This document shows, one piece after another, positions 1 through 6,723 of a stretch of 11,649 bases of DNA (position 1 is the stretch's first letter; each line of letters opens with the position of its first letter). The stretch spans positions 1 to 11,649 of the forward strand of contig JAEZJL010000209.1 of assembly GCA_023415815.1 (NCBI GenBank), written 5' to 3'. A program made the position numbers and the translations under genes. This DNA is from Bacillota bacterium (GTDB lineage Bacteria > Bacillota > Clostridia > Acetivibrionales > DTU013). Below the pieces are notes generated by a model. The model did no database searches and was not told the DNA's origin. It worked only from the letters and a program-made list of their open reading frames with translations.

Positions 1-1
1 G

Positions 2-1363
2 GTCAGGCTTTATCACGAATATGCAAAGGAAATGCCCATATTCGACTACCACTGCCATCTCAACCCCGGAGAAATCGCGGAAGACAAAAAATACAGAAAC
101 ATGACGGAGATATGGCTTGGCGGAGACCATTACAAATGGCGCGCGCTCAGGACAAACGGGATCGACGAGGCGTATATCACCGGAGCCGCAGGCGATAAGG
201 ACAAGTTTCTCAAGTGGGCGGAGACCATGCCGCACTGTATCGGCAATCCCCTCTACCATTGGACGCATCTGGAGCTCAAAAGGTTTTTCGGTATCGGAAA
301 GCCACTGTCTCCCGATACTGCGGAGGAAATCTGGGAAAAGTGCAACGAAATGCTCCGGACGGATGAATTTTCAGCCAGAAGCCTCATAAAGCGCTCCAAC
401 GTCAGGGCCATATGCACGACGGACGACCCGGCCGATTCCCTCGGGCACCACGCAGCGATCGCCGCGGATAAAACCTTCGGCGTCAGGGTACTGCCCGCCT
501 TCAGGCCCGACAGGGCGATAAATATTGACAGGGCGGGATATAAAGACTGGATAGAGAGGCTTTCGGAGGCCGCCGGGATTGAAATAAATAATTTATACAA
601 TCTCAAAGACGCATTGGACAAAAGAATCGAATACTTTCACGCCATGGGCTGCAGGCTTTCCGACCATTCGCTCGAGCCTGCGGTTTTCGGGGAGTGCACG
701 GAGCGGGAGGCCGCGGCCGTTTTCCTGAAGGCGCTCGAAGGGAAGCCGCTGTCGCCCGAAGAGGTAAAAAAATTCAGGACCGATCTCCTGGTATTCCTTG
801 CCGGCCGGTATTCCGGAATGGGCTGGACCATGCAGCTGCATATCGGATGCATGAGGAACAACAACAGCCCCATGATGCGGCTGCTGGGACCGGATACGGG
901 CTTTGACGCCATCGGGGACAGCCTTATTGCAGAGCCTCTGTCAAAGCTGCTCAACACAATACATGAACGGCACGGGCTTCCCAAAACGATTCTTTACTGT
1001 CTGAATCCTAAGGACAATGAAGTCATCGCCGCTATCGCGGGATGCTTCCAGGGCGGCGGGACGGCCGGAAGGATACAGTTCGGGCCCGGCTGGTGGTTCA
1101 ACGACCAGAAGGACGGAATGATAAGGCAGATGACGGCGCTTGCCAATCTCGGCCTTCTCGGAAGATTTGTCGGGATGCTCACCGATTCCAGGAGCTTTCT
1201 GTCCTATACAAGGCATGAATACTTCAGAAGGATATTATGCAGTCTTATCGGCGGGTGGGCGGAAAACGGGGAGGTCCCCGACGATATGGAGCTGCTGGGC
1301 GGCATGGTCCGCGACATATGCTTCAACAATGCAAAAAATTATTTCGGCATCGGTCTCGACTGA
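2..1363 (+). CDS. uxaC: Uronate (glucuronate/galacturonate) isomerase, 5' end cut by window edge
   Basis: Cytoplasmic isomerase that interconverts D-glucuronate/D-fructuronate and D-galacturonate/D-tagaturonate, the first step of hexuronate catabolism. The frame is open from base 2, and the residues before the first in-window ATG at base 32 read VRLYHEYAKE. That is the usual UxaC N-terminal lead-in, so ATG 32 is not the true start and I estimate fewer than 25 residues are missing. The DYHCHL motif just after ATG 32 supplies the metal-binding HxH of this amidohydrolase-superfamily family. TDDP and LPAFRPD segments and a Trp-rich C-terminal half (FGPGWWFNDQ) also fit UxaC. The 453 visible codons match the family length of about 460-470. 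No terminator is obvious after the stop. The next gene, rplS, is unrelated and has its own promoter. The identification is firm; which uronate is the main substrate cannot be told. Confidence 0.95.
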   Translation, partial: VRLYHEYAKEMPIFDYHCHLNPGEIAEDKKYRNMTEIWLGGDHYKWRALRTNGIDEAYITGAAGDKDKFLKWAETMPHCIGNPLYHWTHLELKRFFGIGKPLSPDTAEEIWEKCNEMLRTDEFSARSLIKRSNVRAICTTDDPADSLGHHAAIAADKTFGVRVLPAFRPDRAINIDRAGYKDWIERLSEAAGIEINNLYNLKDALDKRIEYFHAMGCRLSDHSLEPAVFGECTEREAAAVFLKALEGKPLSPEEVKKFRTDLLVFLAGRYSGMGWTMQLHIGCMRNNNSPMMRLLGPDTGFDAIGDSLIAEPLSKLLNTIHERHGLPKTILYCLNPKDNEVIAAIAGCFQGGGTAGRIQFGPGWWFNDQKDGMIRQMTALANLGLLGRFVGMLTDSRSFLSYTRHEYFRRILCSLIGGWAENGEVPDDMELLGGMVRDICFNNAKNYFGIGLD

Positions 1364-1402
1364 GTCTTGATTTATGATTTATCGACAAACGTTACATATA
1401 TG

Positions 1403-1432
1403 TTTACAAATGTCGGAATACTGTGATATAAT
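1403..1432 (+). promoter_or_regulatory. Sigma-A promoter of rplS with extended -10
   Basis: The -35 is TTTACA at 1403-1408 and the -10 is TATAAT at 1427-1432, 18 bp apart. A TGA directly before the -10 gives the extended TGnTATAAT form. The predicted transcription start is near 1439, giving a leader of about 75 nt before the rplS ATG. A 10-bp palindrome (ACATATATGT, 1394-1403) abuts the -35, but I see no basis for naming a regulator. Confidence 0.75.
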
Positions 1433-1438
1433 ACTCTT

Positions 1439-1505
1439 CGTGTGTAGTACGGACGGTCCGCTGAGGCTCATATACGGCGCTCAAGAACGTCCTGGAAGGA
1501 AGGAG
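1439..1505 (+). promoter_or_regulatory. Possible structured leader of the rplS mRNA (L19-leader-like)
   Basis: Between the predicted transcript start and the ribosome binding site, GGACG (1451-1455) can pair with CGTCC (1488-1492). An inner TGAG (1462-1465) can pair with CTCA (1480-1483). The outer helix closes just before the AGGAGG site. Firmicutes L19 genes are known to carry a short autoregulatory leader (the L19 leader family), so position and size fit. I cannot confirm the family consensus by eye. A competing pairing GGAC/GTCC within 1451-1459 is also possible. Confidence 0.35.
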
Positions 1506-1513
1506 GAAGAATC

Positions 1514-1870
1514 ATGGACATTATTAAAGCAATTGAACAGGAACAATTAAGGACCGATTTGCCGGTGCTTAGTATAGGAGATTTCGTAAAAGTCCACCTT
1601 AAGGTTAAGGAAGGCACCAGAGAAAGACTCCAGGTATTTGAAGGGACCGTCATCGCCAAGAAGGGCGGCGGCCTCAAGGAAACCTTCACAGTGAGAAGGG
1701 TATCCTACGGAGTCGGAGTTGAAAGAATCCTGCCCGTTCATTCTCCCAAGATAGACCATATCGAAGTGGTCAGAAAAGGCAAGATAAGAAGGGCGAAGCT
1801 TTACTTCCTGCGCGACAGGGTCGGTAAGGCGTCCAAGATCAAGGAAAGACTCGAAACCAAGGAAAACTGA
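1514..1870 (+). CDS. rplS: 50S ribosomal protein L19
   Basis: Component of the large ribosomal subunit at the 30S-50S interface. The 118-residue product aligns by eye along its whole length with bacterial L19: EQLRTDLPVLSIGDFVKVH near the start, then the ERLQVFEGTVIAKKGGG core, FTVRRVSYGVGVER, and a C-terminal IDHIEVVRKGKIRRAKLYF segment rich in Lys/Arg. The length is normal. ATG 1514 is preceded by AGGAGG (1501-1506) with 7 nt spacing. The gene has its own extended -10 promoter and a downstream hairpin. In many Firmicutes it follows rpsP, rimM and trmD, but here the gene upstream is a sugar-acid isomerase, so L19 has been separated from that cluster. Confidence 0.98.
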   Translation: MDIIKAIEQEQLRTDLPVLSIGDFVKVHLKVKEGTRERLQVFEGTVIAKKGGGLKETFTVRRVSYGVGVERILPVHSPKIDHIEVVRKGKIRRAKLYFLRDRVGKASKIKERLETKEN

Positions 1871-1882
1871 TAATGTATGTAT

Positions 1883-1912
1883 AAAAGGGACTGTAAGTCC
1901 CTTTTGTATTTT
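1883..1912 (+). terminator. Intrinsic terminator after rplS (possibly leaky)
   Basis: A 9-bp perfect stem AAAAGGGAC (1883-1891) / GTCCCTTTT (1897-1905) with a 5-nt loop is followed by GTATTTT. The T-tract is interrupted, so read-through into rbgA, whose ATG lies only about 18 nt downstream, is plausible. The A-rich left arm means it could also act on the opposite strand. Confidence 0.75.
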
Positions 1913-1923
1913 AGAGGTAGTTT

Positions 1924-2811
1924 ATGAATATACAGTGGTTTCCGGGGCATATGGCAAAGACGAGAAGGCTGCTGGCCGAAAACCTTAAGCTGGTGGACGT
2001 TGTCATCGAGCTGCTTGACGCCAGGATACCGGCAAGCAGCAAAAACCCGGAGATAGATGCGATTACAGGAAGCAAGCCGAGAATAACCGCCCTCAACAAG
2101 GCCGATCTGGCCGACGAGGCCGTTTCGAAGGAATGGATGAAATGGTATTCCTCAAGGGGCAATACCGTTATCTTTATCGATTCCGTCAAAGGGACGGGCA
2201 TAAGCCAGCTGAAATCCGGTCTCAGGGCGATCATGAAGGAAAGGCTGGAACGCGACAGGGAAAAGGGGAGGATTTTCAGGCCCATCAGGACAATGGTCGC
2301 CGGTATTCCGAATGTCGGCAAATCCTCCTTTATAAATAAAATCACAGGCAGGGCCGGTGCCGTGACCGGGGACAAGCCCGGCGTGACCCGGGGCAAGCAG
2401 TGGATAAGGGTCAACGAGGAAATAGAGCTGCTGGACACTCCCGGAATTCTATGGCCAAAATTCGATGACGAGAATATAGCACAGAATCTGGCCTTCACCG
2501 GAGCTATCAAAGATGAAATACTTGATACGGTAGAGTTGGCGGCCGCTCTGATGGGCAGGCTGGCCGGAACGTACCCGGAGAAGCTTTCTCAGCGCTTCAG
2601 GCTCCCTTCTCTCGAAGGAAGGACGGGGCTTGAGCTGCTTGAAACGGCGGGCAAAAACCGGGGCTGTATCATTTCGGGCGGCGAGACGGACCTGCAAAGG
2701 ATATCCGCAATCGTGCTCGACGAGTTCAGGGGAGGCAAAATAGGCAGAATCACGCTTGAAAAACCTGTATGGGGTGAGGTCACAGGAAATGAAAAACAAA
2801 GAGAACGATAA
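1924..2811 (+). CDS. rbgA: Ribosome biogenesis GTPase RbgA (YlqF family)
   Basis: GTPase needed for a late step of 50S subunit assembly. The G motifs occur in the circularly permuted order diagnostic of the YlqF/YawG group: G4 NKAD at residues 58-61, an SVKGTG G5-like segment around 87-92, G1 GIPNVGKSS at 127-135, a G2 threonine in GVTRG near 153-157, and G3 DTPG at 171-174. The N-terminal QWFPGHMAK signature (residues 4-12) and DARIP (32-36) are also typical, and 295 residues is the usual length. ATG 1924 follows GAGG (1914-1917) with 6 nt spacing. The stop overlaps the next gene by 23 bp, implying translational coupling to rnhB. No separate promoter is visible between the rplS terminator and this gene. 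Confidence 0.96.
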   Translation: MNIQWFPGHMAKTRRLLAENLKLVDVVIELLDARIPASSKNPEIDAITGSKPRITALNKADLADEAVSKEWMKWYSSRGNTVIFIDSVKGTGISQLKSGLRAIMKERLERDREKGRIFRPIRTMVAGIPNVGKSSFINKITGRAGAVTGDKPGVTRGKQWIRVNEEIELLDTPGILWPKFDDENIAQNLAFTGAIKDEILDTVELAAALMGRLAGTYPEKLSQRFRLPSLEGRTGLELLETAGKNRGCIISGGETDLQRISAIVLDEFRGGKIGRITLEKPVWGEVTGNEKQRER

Positions 2812-3445
2812 AAATAAAGAGGCTCTTGAGAAGGAGCGCCGGCGTTTCCTTGGGATGTGCGTCTACGAAGAGGCGGCTTACAACGAGGGAGCGCGGCTGA
2901 TAGCCGGTATGGACGAGGCGGGGAGAGGCCCGCTGGCGGGTCCCGTGGTGGCAGCCTGCGTTATCCTTCCGAGCGATGTCTTCATAGCCGGGCTGAACGA
3001 TTCGAAGAAATGCTCGCCGAAGCTGCGGGACAGGCTTTACGACGAGATAGTGGAAAAGGCCGTCGCCCTTGGGATAGGGAAGGCCGATGAAAAATGCATC
3101 GACGACATAAATATACTGAACGCGACAAAGAGTGCCATGATGTCGGCCTTCGAGGCCTTGAAGCCCCGGCCGGACATCCTTCTCATAGACGCCGTCAGGC
3201 TGGAGGCGCTCGATATCCCTCAGCGTCCCATCATAAAGGGCGATTCTCTGAGCATTTCCATCGCGGCGGCTTCCATCATAGCCAAGGTGACAAGGGACAG
3301 GCTCATCAGCGAAATGGATGCGCTGTATCCCGAGTACGGCTTCGGAAAGCACAAGGGCTACGGTACCGAGGAGCACATAAACGCTATAAAAAAATACGGG
3401 ATTTGTCCGATACATAGAATAAGCTTTACTAAAAACTTCGTATAG
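2789..3445 (+). CDS. rnhB: Ribonuclease HII
   Basis: Cleaves RNA in RNA/DNA hybrids and removes single ribonucleotides from DNA. Counting from ATG 2789 (218 aa), MDEAGRGPLAGPVVAA supplies catalytic D42 and E43, the LLIDAVRL region D134, and IIKGD D152. Further family blocks are ASIIAKVTRDR (161-171), FGKHKGYGT (185-193) and the C-terminal HRISF. A TTG at 2756 would add 11 residues. I prefer ATG 2789 because GAGGT (2776-2780) lies 8 nt upstream of it and the extra residues are not family-like. The first ~30 residues are charged and precede the conserved core, as in the longer Firmicutes RnhB proteins. It overlaps the end of rbgA by 23 bp, and the FliK-like gene starts 23 nt after its stop. Confidence 0.96.
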   Translation: MKNKENDKNKEALEKERRRFLGMCVYEEAAYNEGARLIAGMDEAGRGPLAGPVVAACVILPSDVFIAGLNDSKKCSPKLRDRLYDEIVEKAVALGIGKADEKCIDDINILNATKSAMMSAFEALKPRPDILLIDAVRLEALDIPQRPIIKGDSLSISIAAASIIAKVTRDRLISEMDALYPEYGFGKHKGYGTEEHINAIKKYGICPIHRISFTKNFV

Positions 3446-3468
3446 AACCGCAGAGAGAAGGAAGAGAT

Positions 3469-5100
3469 ATGCGGATTGACGGACTGTTCAACGGACAGCC
3501 CCTGAACCAGCCGAACGTATTGGATATCCTGAGCAGGCTTAACATAGGAGATGTGATCAGGGCCAAGGTGCTTGAAATGACTTCGGGCGAGCTTATGCTG
3601 AAGCTTTTCGACGGCACCGTTTTCAGGGCCGCCGTCGCATCCGACATCGGCGCGAAGCCCGGCGAGCTGCTTGAGCTTGCCGTCAGCGGCAAGAGCGACG
3701 GAAGCATATTTCTTGAGACCGTCAAAAAGAACATCAAATCCGAAAGCATGCAGAATGAAATAAAAAAGCTCCTGATCGGCATGGACATAGCTCCCGGCCC
3801 GGAAAATATGGAGCTTGCGGGCGAATTCAAGGCAGCAGGCATGAAAATAGCTCCCGAGGTCTTTAAAAAAGCGGCGGAGCTGTTGAGCAGGTTCAGCGAG
3901 CTGACGCCCGAAAAGGCGGTATTTCTTGCTTCAAAGAATATAAAGCCCGCGGAAGGCGACACAGGTACGCTTCTGAAGCTACTGGAAGGAAGGCTCAAGC
4001 TGGGCAGCCAGCTGGACGAGCTGCAGACACTTGTTTCATCCCTGGAAAATGCCCCCGCAAAAGCCGGAGCTGCAAAAGCCGCGTCAGCACCGGCATCAAA
4101 CGTTCAAATTACGCCGGATGCGCAGCCGCAGGCCGGCACGCCCGCGCAGGCCGTTGTAAAAGCCCCGGCCGAACAGGCTTCGAATGCAATATTGGCGGAA
4201 AACAGTCAAATCCGTCCCGACACGGACACAGCCGGAGCCAAAACGGCTGCGGCAATGCCGCCGCCCGATGAGCCGGGACACGCGGCAGCTTCCGGGCCAC
4301 GGCCACGCCCTCATGCCGCAGAGGCCGCGCCCATAACTGCCAAAGACGCAGACGGTTCAGGTGATATGCAGGATAAAATCCTATCGAATTTGAATACCGA
4401 CGACGGTCCTGAATTTTTAAAGCCCGGCGGGGACAAGCTGAAGGAAGCCGGGTTAAAAATACTCAGGGAAGAGGCCGGAGACCTGGAAAAACTGAAAAAC
4501 ACCTTCAAAAGCATGTTCATAAGCACCGACTCCGAAGAATTGAAATCGGAGCTCGACGTCAAAAAGCTTTATACGGACCTGACCGATAAGCTGGACGTGA
4601 TAAAGAGCACGGCCGCCTATTCGGGGCTGCCCGGCTCGGACGAAATAGCGGCCAGGGCAAACAGCATCAACGACGGAATAAAGCTTCTGAGCCAGATAAA
4701 CAGCAGCACCGCATATTACCAGATCCCACTCAACCTTTCGGGCTACAATACCACAGGAGAGCTGTATGTCATGAAGCGCGAGCATTCGCGCAAGAGAATA
4801 AACCCCAGGGACGTGACGATGTTCATATCCCTGGATACCCGGAATATAGGCAGAATAGAGACCATCATCGACATAAAGGAAAAGAATGTGAGCATAAATC
4901 TGCGCGCCGAGGAGAAGCAGATTATCGATTTTATTAAGGAAAACTACAAATTTTTATATACCGGCCTTGTCGAAAAAGGCTACAGGCTGGTGGACATACG
5001 GTACAGGCTTATAGAGGATGCGACAAATCCCGTAAACATGGAGCGCAATATCAAAAAAGAGCTTGAGGGCGGCCGTTTTTCCGTTGATGCGAGGATTTGA
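3469..5100 (+). CDS. FliK-like protein (YlqG-type), hook-length-control C-domain homologue
   Basis: A 543-residue protein in three visible parts. Residues 1 to ~195 form an N-terminal domain with a beta-rich start (GDVIRAKVLEMTSGELMLKL). Residues ~196-300 form a low-complexity Ala/Pro-rich linker. The C-terminal domain has a stretch from ~414 to 515 (YYQIPLNLSG, GELYVMKRE, a terminal YRLVDIRYRL) resembling the C-domain of flagellar hook-length control protein FliK. In Bacillus a gene of this type (ylqG) sits at the same place, after rnhB and before an FlhB-like gene. A disordered linker between two folded ends is a FliK trait. No signal peptide or membrane segment is visible. ATG 3469 follows AAGGAAG closely. 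A role with the FlhB-like neighbour is inferred from context. No other flagellar gene is in the window, so a true hook-length function is not established. Confidence 0.75.
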   Translation: MRIDGLFNGQPLNQPNVLDILSRLNIGDVIRAKVLEMTSGELMLKLFDGTVFRAAVASDIGAKPGELLELAVSGKSDGSIFLETVKKNIKSESMQNEIKKLLIGMDIAPGPENMELAGEFKAAGMKIAPEVFKKAAELLSRFSELTPEKAVFLASKNIKPAEGDTGTLLKLLEGRLKLGSQLDELQTLVSSLENAPAKAGAAKAASAPASNVQITPDAQPQAGTPAQAVVKAPAEQASNAILAENSQIRPDTDTAGAKTAAAMPPPDEPGHAAASGPRPRPHAAEAAPITAKDADGSGDMQDKILSNLNTDDGPEFLKPGGDKLKEAGLKILREEAGDLEKLKNTFKSMFISTDSEELKSELDVKKLYTDLTDKLDVIKSTAAYSGLPGSDEIAARANSINDGIKLLSQINSSTAYYQIPLNLSGYNTTGELYVMKREHSRKRINPRDVTMFISLDTRNIGRIETIIDIKEKNVSINLRAEEKQIIDFIKENYKFLYTGLVEKGYRLVDIRYRLIEDATNPVNMERNIKKELEGGRFSVDARI

Positions 5101-5113
5101 ACCCGGAGGTAGG

Positions 5114-5422
5114 ATGGACAAACAAAAGGATAACAAAATCAAAGAGGTTGCCGCTCTGACATATTCACCTGAGAACGACGGAGCGCCAACGATTGTTGCC
5201 CTGGGAAAAGGCGAGGTAGCGGAGCGCATACTTGAGGAAGCCAGAAAAAATGATGTGCCCGTTTATGAGGACGAAAACCTTGCGCATACCCTGAATGCGC
5301 TCAACATAGGCGACGAGGTGCCGCCCGAGCTGTACGAGGTGGTAGCCGAGGTGCTGGTTTTCGTAAGCAGGCTCGACAGCAGCTACGGAGAAAAATTCGG
5401 ATATGGCGCAAGGCATGAATAA
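5114..5422 (+). CDS. FlhB C-terminal-domain-like protein (YlqH-type)
   Basis: A 102-residue soluble protein matching only the cytosolic C-terminal domain of the flagellar/type III export switch protein FlhB. VAALTYSPENDGAPTIVALG, the GEVAERILEEARKNDVPVYE helix-strand region and ELYEVVAEVLVFVSRLD are the recognisable blocks. The four FlhB membrane helices are absent. The autocleavage motif NPTH is also absent, because the protein begins about where the post-cleavage fragment would. ATG 5114 has GGAGGT (5105-5110) just upstream. An in-frame ATG at 5063 would overlap the FliK-like gene and lacks such a site. It lies 13 nt after the FliK-like gene, and its end overlaps the yraN gene. In real flagellar export, FliK's C-domain acts on FlhB's C-domain, so pairing these two homologues suggests they interact. 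That is inference. Confidence 0.8.
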   Translation: MDKQKDNKIKEVAALTYSPENDGAPTIVALGKGEVAERILEEARKNDVPVYEDENLAHTLNALNIGDEVPPELYEVVAEVLVFVSRLDSSYGEKFGYGARHE

Positions 5423-5783
5423 AAGAAGCTTCGGCAGCGAGGGCGAGAGGCTTGCCGCGGAATACCTGAGGCAGAACGGCTACCGGCTACTGGACGTGAA
5501 CTACAGGTTCGGCAGACTGGGAGAGATAGATATCATCGCCGCCCAGGACGGTTATATATGCTTCGTGGAGGTCAAGACCAGGACGGGGACCGAGTTCGGG
5601 CTGCCCTGCGAAGCCGTTGGCCGGAAGAAGCAGGAAACACTGAGAAGGCTGGCCTGGGCCTATCTGAAATACAGAGGCCTGACGGACAGGAACGCGCGTT
5701 TTGATATTGTGGAGGTAACCGGTGATAAAAAGGATGGGGAATTCATAAATATAAAAATAAACCTTTTAAAGAATGCGTTTTGA
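5403..5783 (+). CDS. yraN: YraN/UPF0102 family protein, predicted PD-(D/E)xK nuclease fold
   Basis: A 126-residue member of the UPF0102 family, whose cellular role is poorly defined. The motifs fit the endonuclease-like fold: GSEGERLAAEYL near the N-terminus, GEIDIIA with E41 and D43, and FVEVKTR with E56 and K58, followed by the RRLAWAYL helix. The start is uncertain. ATG 5403 overlaps the FlhB-like gene by 20 bp, while ATG 5415 overlaps it by 8 bp and gives the more family-like N-terminus MNKRSFGSEGE. Neither has a strong ribosome binding site, which suggests translation coupled to the upstream stop. YraN is often found next to rnhB in bacterial genomes, and that link holds here with two genes in between. 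Confidence 0.92.
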   Translation: MAQGMNKRSFGSEGERLAAEYLRQNGYRLLDVNYRFGRLGEIDIIAAQDGYICFVEVKTRTGTEFGLPCEAVGRKKQETLRRLAWAYLKYRGLTDRNARFDIVEVTGDKKDGEFINIKINLLKNAF

Positions 5784-6723
5784 TATGATTATATTTGACG
5801 CCCATTGCGACACGGCTTCGGCAACACTTGACCTGAAGGCGGGACTCCGGTCCAATTCCTGCCATGTCGACCTGGAAAGAATGCGTATGCCAGGGGGCCG
5901 GGTCCAGGTCTTTGCGGCATTCGTGAACCCGACGGTTTACAGGAGCTGCGAGCTTAGAAGAGCGCTGCAGATAATAGACAATATATACCGCCAGGCAGAA
6001 GAAAACAGCGATTTGATGACGGTCTGCACCAGTGCGGAGGATATAAAAAGAGCTGTGGGTGAGAGCAAGCTGGCGGCGCTCATATCCATCGAGAGCGGAG
6101 AAGCGCTGCAGGGTGAGCTTTCCTCGCTCAGAATGCTTTACAGGCTGGGGGTCAGGAGCCTTTGCCTCACGTGGAATTACCGCAGTGAATTGGCGGACGG
6201 AGCCTGGGAGGAGGCGTCTGCAGGCGGCCTTTCGGCTTTCGGCAGGAAAGTCGTGGAGGAAATGAACAGGCTGGGGATGCTGGTGGACGTTTCACATATA
6301 TCCGAAAGGGGTTTTTGGGACGTACTTGAGCGCACAAAAGCCCCTGTAATCGCATCCCATTCCAATTCAAAGGCCGTGTGCAGCCATCCGAGAAACCTGA
6401 CCGACGCCCAGCTCGAGGCGCTTAAGGCCAATGGCGGCGTTTCCGGCATAAATCTATTCCCGGAGTTTTTAAATGCTTCCGGCGAAGCTTCAATCGACGA
6501 TATAATCAGACATATAGAGCACATCGTCTCGGTAACCGGCGAGGACCATATAGGGCTCGGCTGCGATTTTGACGGGATAATTACCACCCCATCCGATGTA
6601 AAGGGTGTACAGGATGTGGACAAAATTTTCGACAGGCTGCTTGCTTTGAATTATACAAATGAATTCATAGAAAAATTTGCCGGCGGCAATTTCATGAGGG
6701 TAACGGAAGCTGTTTTAAAATAA
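5773..6723 (+). CDS. Dipeptidase of the renal (membrane) dipeptidase family, M19
   Basis: A 316-residue zinc metallopeptidase of the amidohydrolase superfamily, expected to hydrolyse dipeptides, possibly including D-residue or cell-wall-derived ones. The metal and active-site residues are in order: DAHCDT (H11, D13), SIES (E107), DVSH (H175), ASHSN (H196), the substrate-contacting HPRN (R207), and GLGCDFDG (D265). Length is typical of bacterial members. No signal peptide or transmembrane segment is visible, so it is probably cytoplasmic despite the family name. ATG 5773 overlaps the yraN stop by 11 bp. ATG 5785, one nt after that stop, would give the common MIIFDAHCDT start and is a fair alternative. 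No clear ribosome binding site precedes either one, which again suggests coupling. It is the last gene of the co-directional run. Confidence 0.93.
   Translation: MRFDMIIFDAHCDTASATLDLKAGLRSNSCHVDLERMRMPGGRVQVFAAFVNPTVYRSCELRRALQIIDNIYRQAEENSDLMTVCTSAEDIKRAVGESKLAALISIESGEALQGELSSLRMLYRLGVRSLCLTWNYRSELADGAWEEASAGGLSAFGRKVVEEMNRLGMLVDVSHISERGFWDVLERTKAPVIASHSNSKAVCSHPRNLTDAQLEALKANGGVSGINLFPEFLNASGEASIDDIIRHIEHIVSVTGEDHIGLGCDFDGIITTPSDVKGVQDVDKIFDRLLALNYTNEFIEKFAGGNFMRVTEAVLK

Noticed and set aside
1911..2510. Open minus-strand frame of 199 codons opposite rbgA
   Set aside because: Composition shadow of rbgA, whose GTPase motifs are unambiguous; no ribosome site or family resemblance.
2756..2788. 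TTG 2756 as the rnhB start
   Set aside because: ATG 2789 has GAGGT at proper spacing and the added residues are not family-like.
2780..3415. Open minus-strand frame of 211 codons opposite rnhB
   Set aside because: Antisense of a clear RNase HII gene; no start signals or recognisable product.
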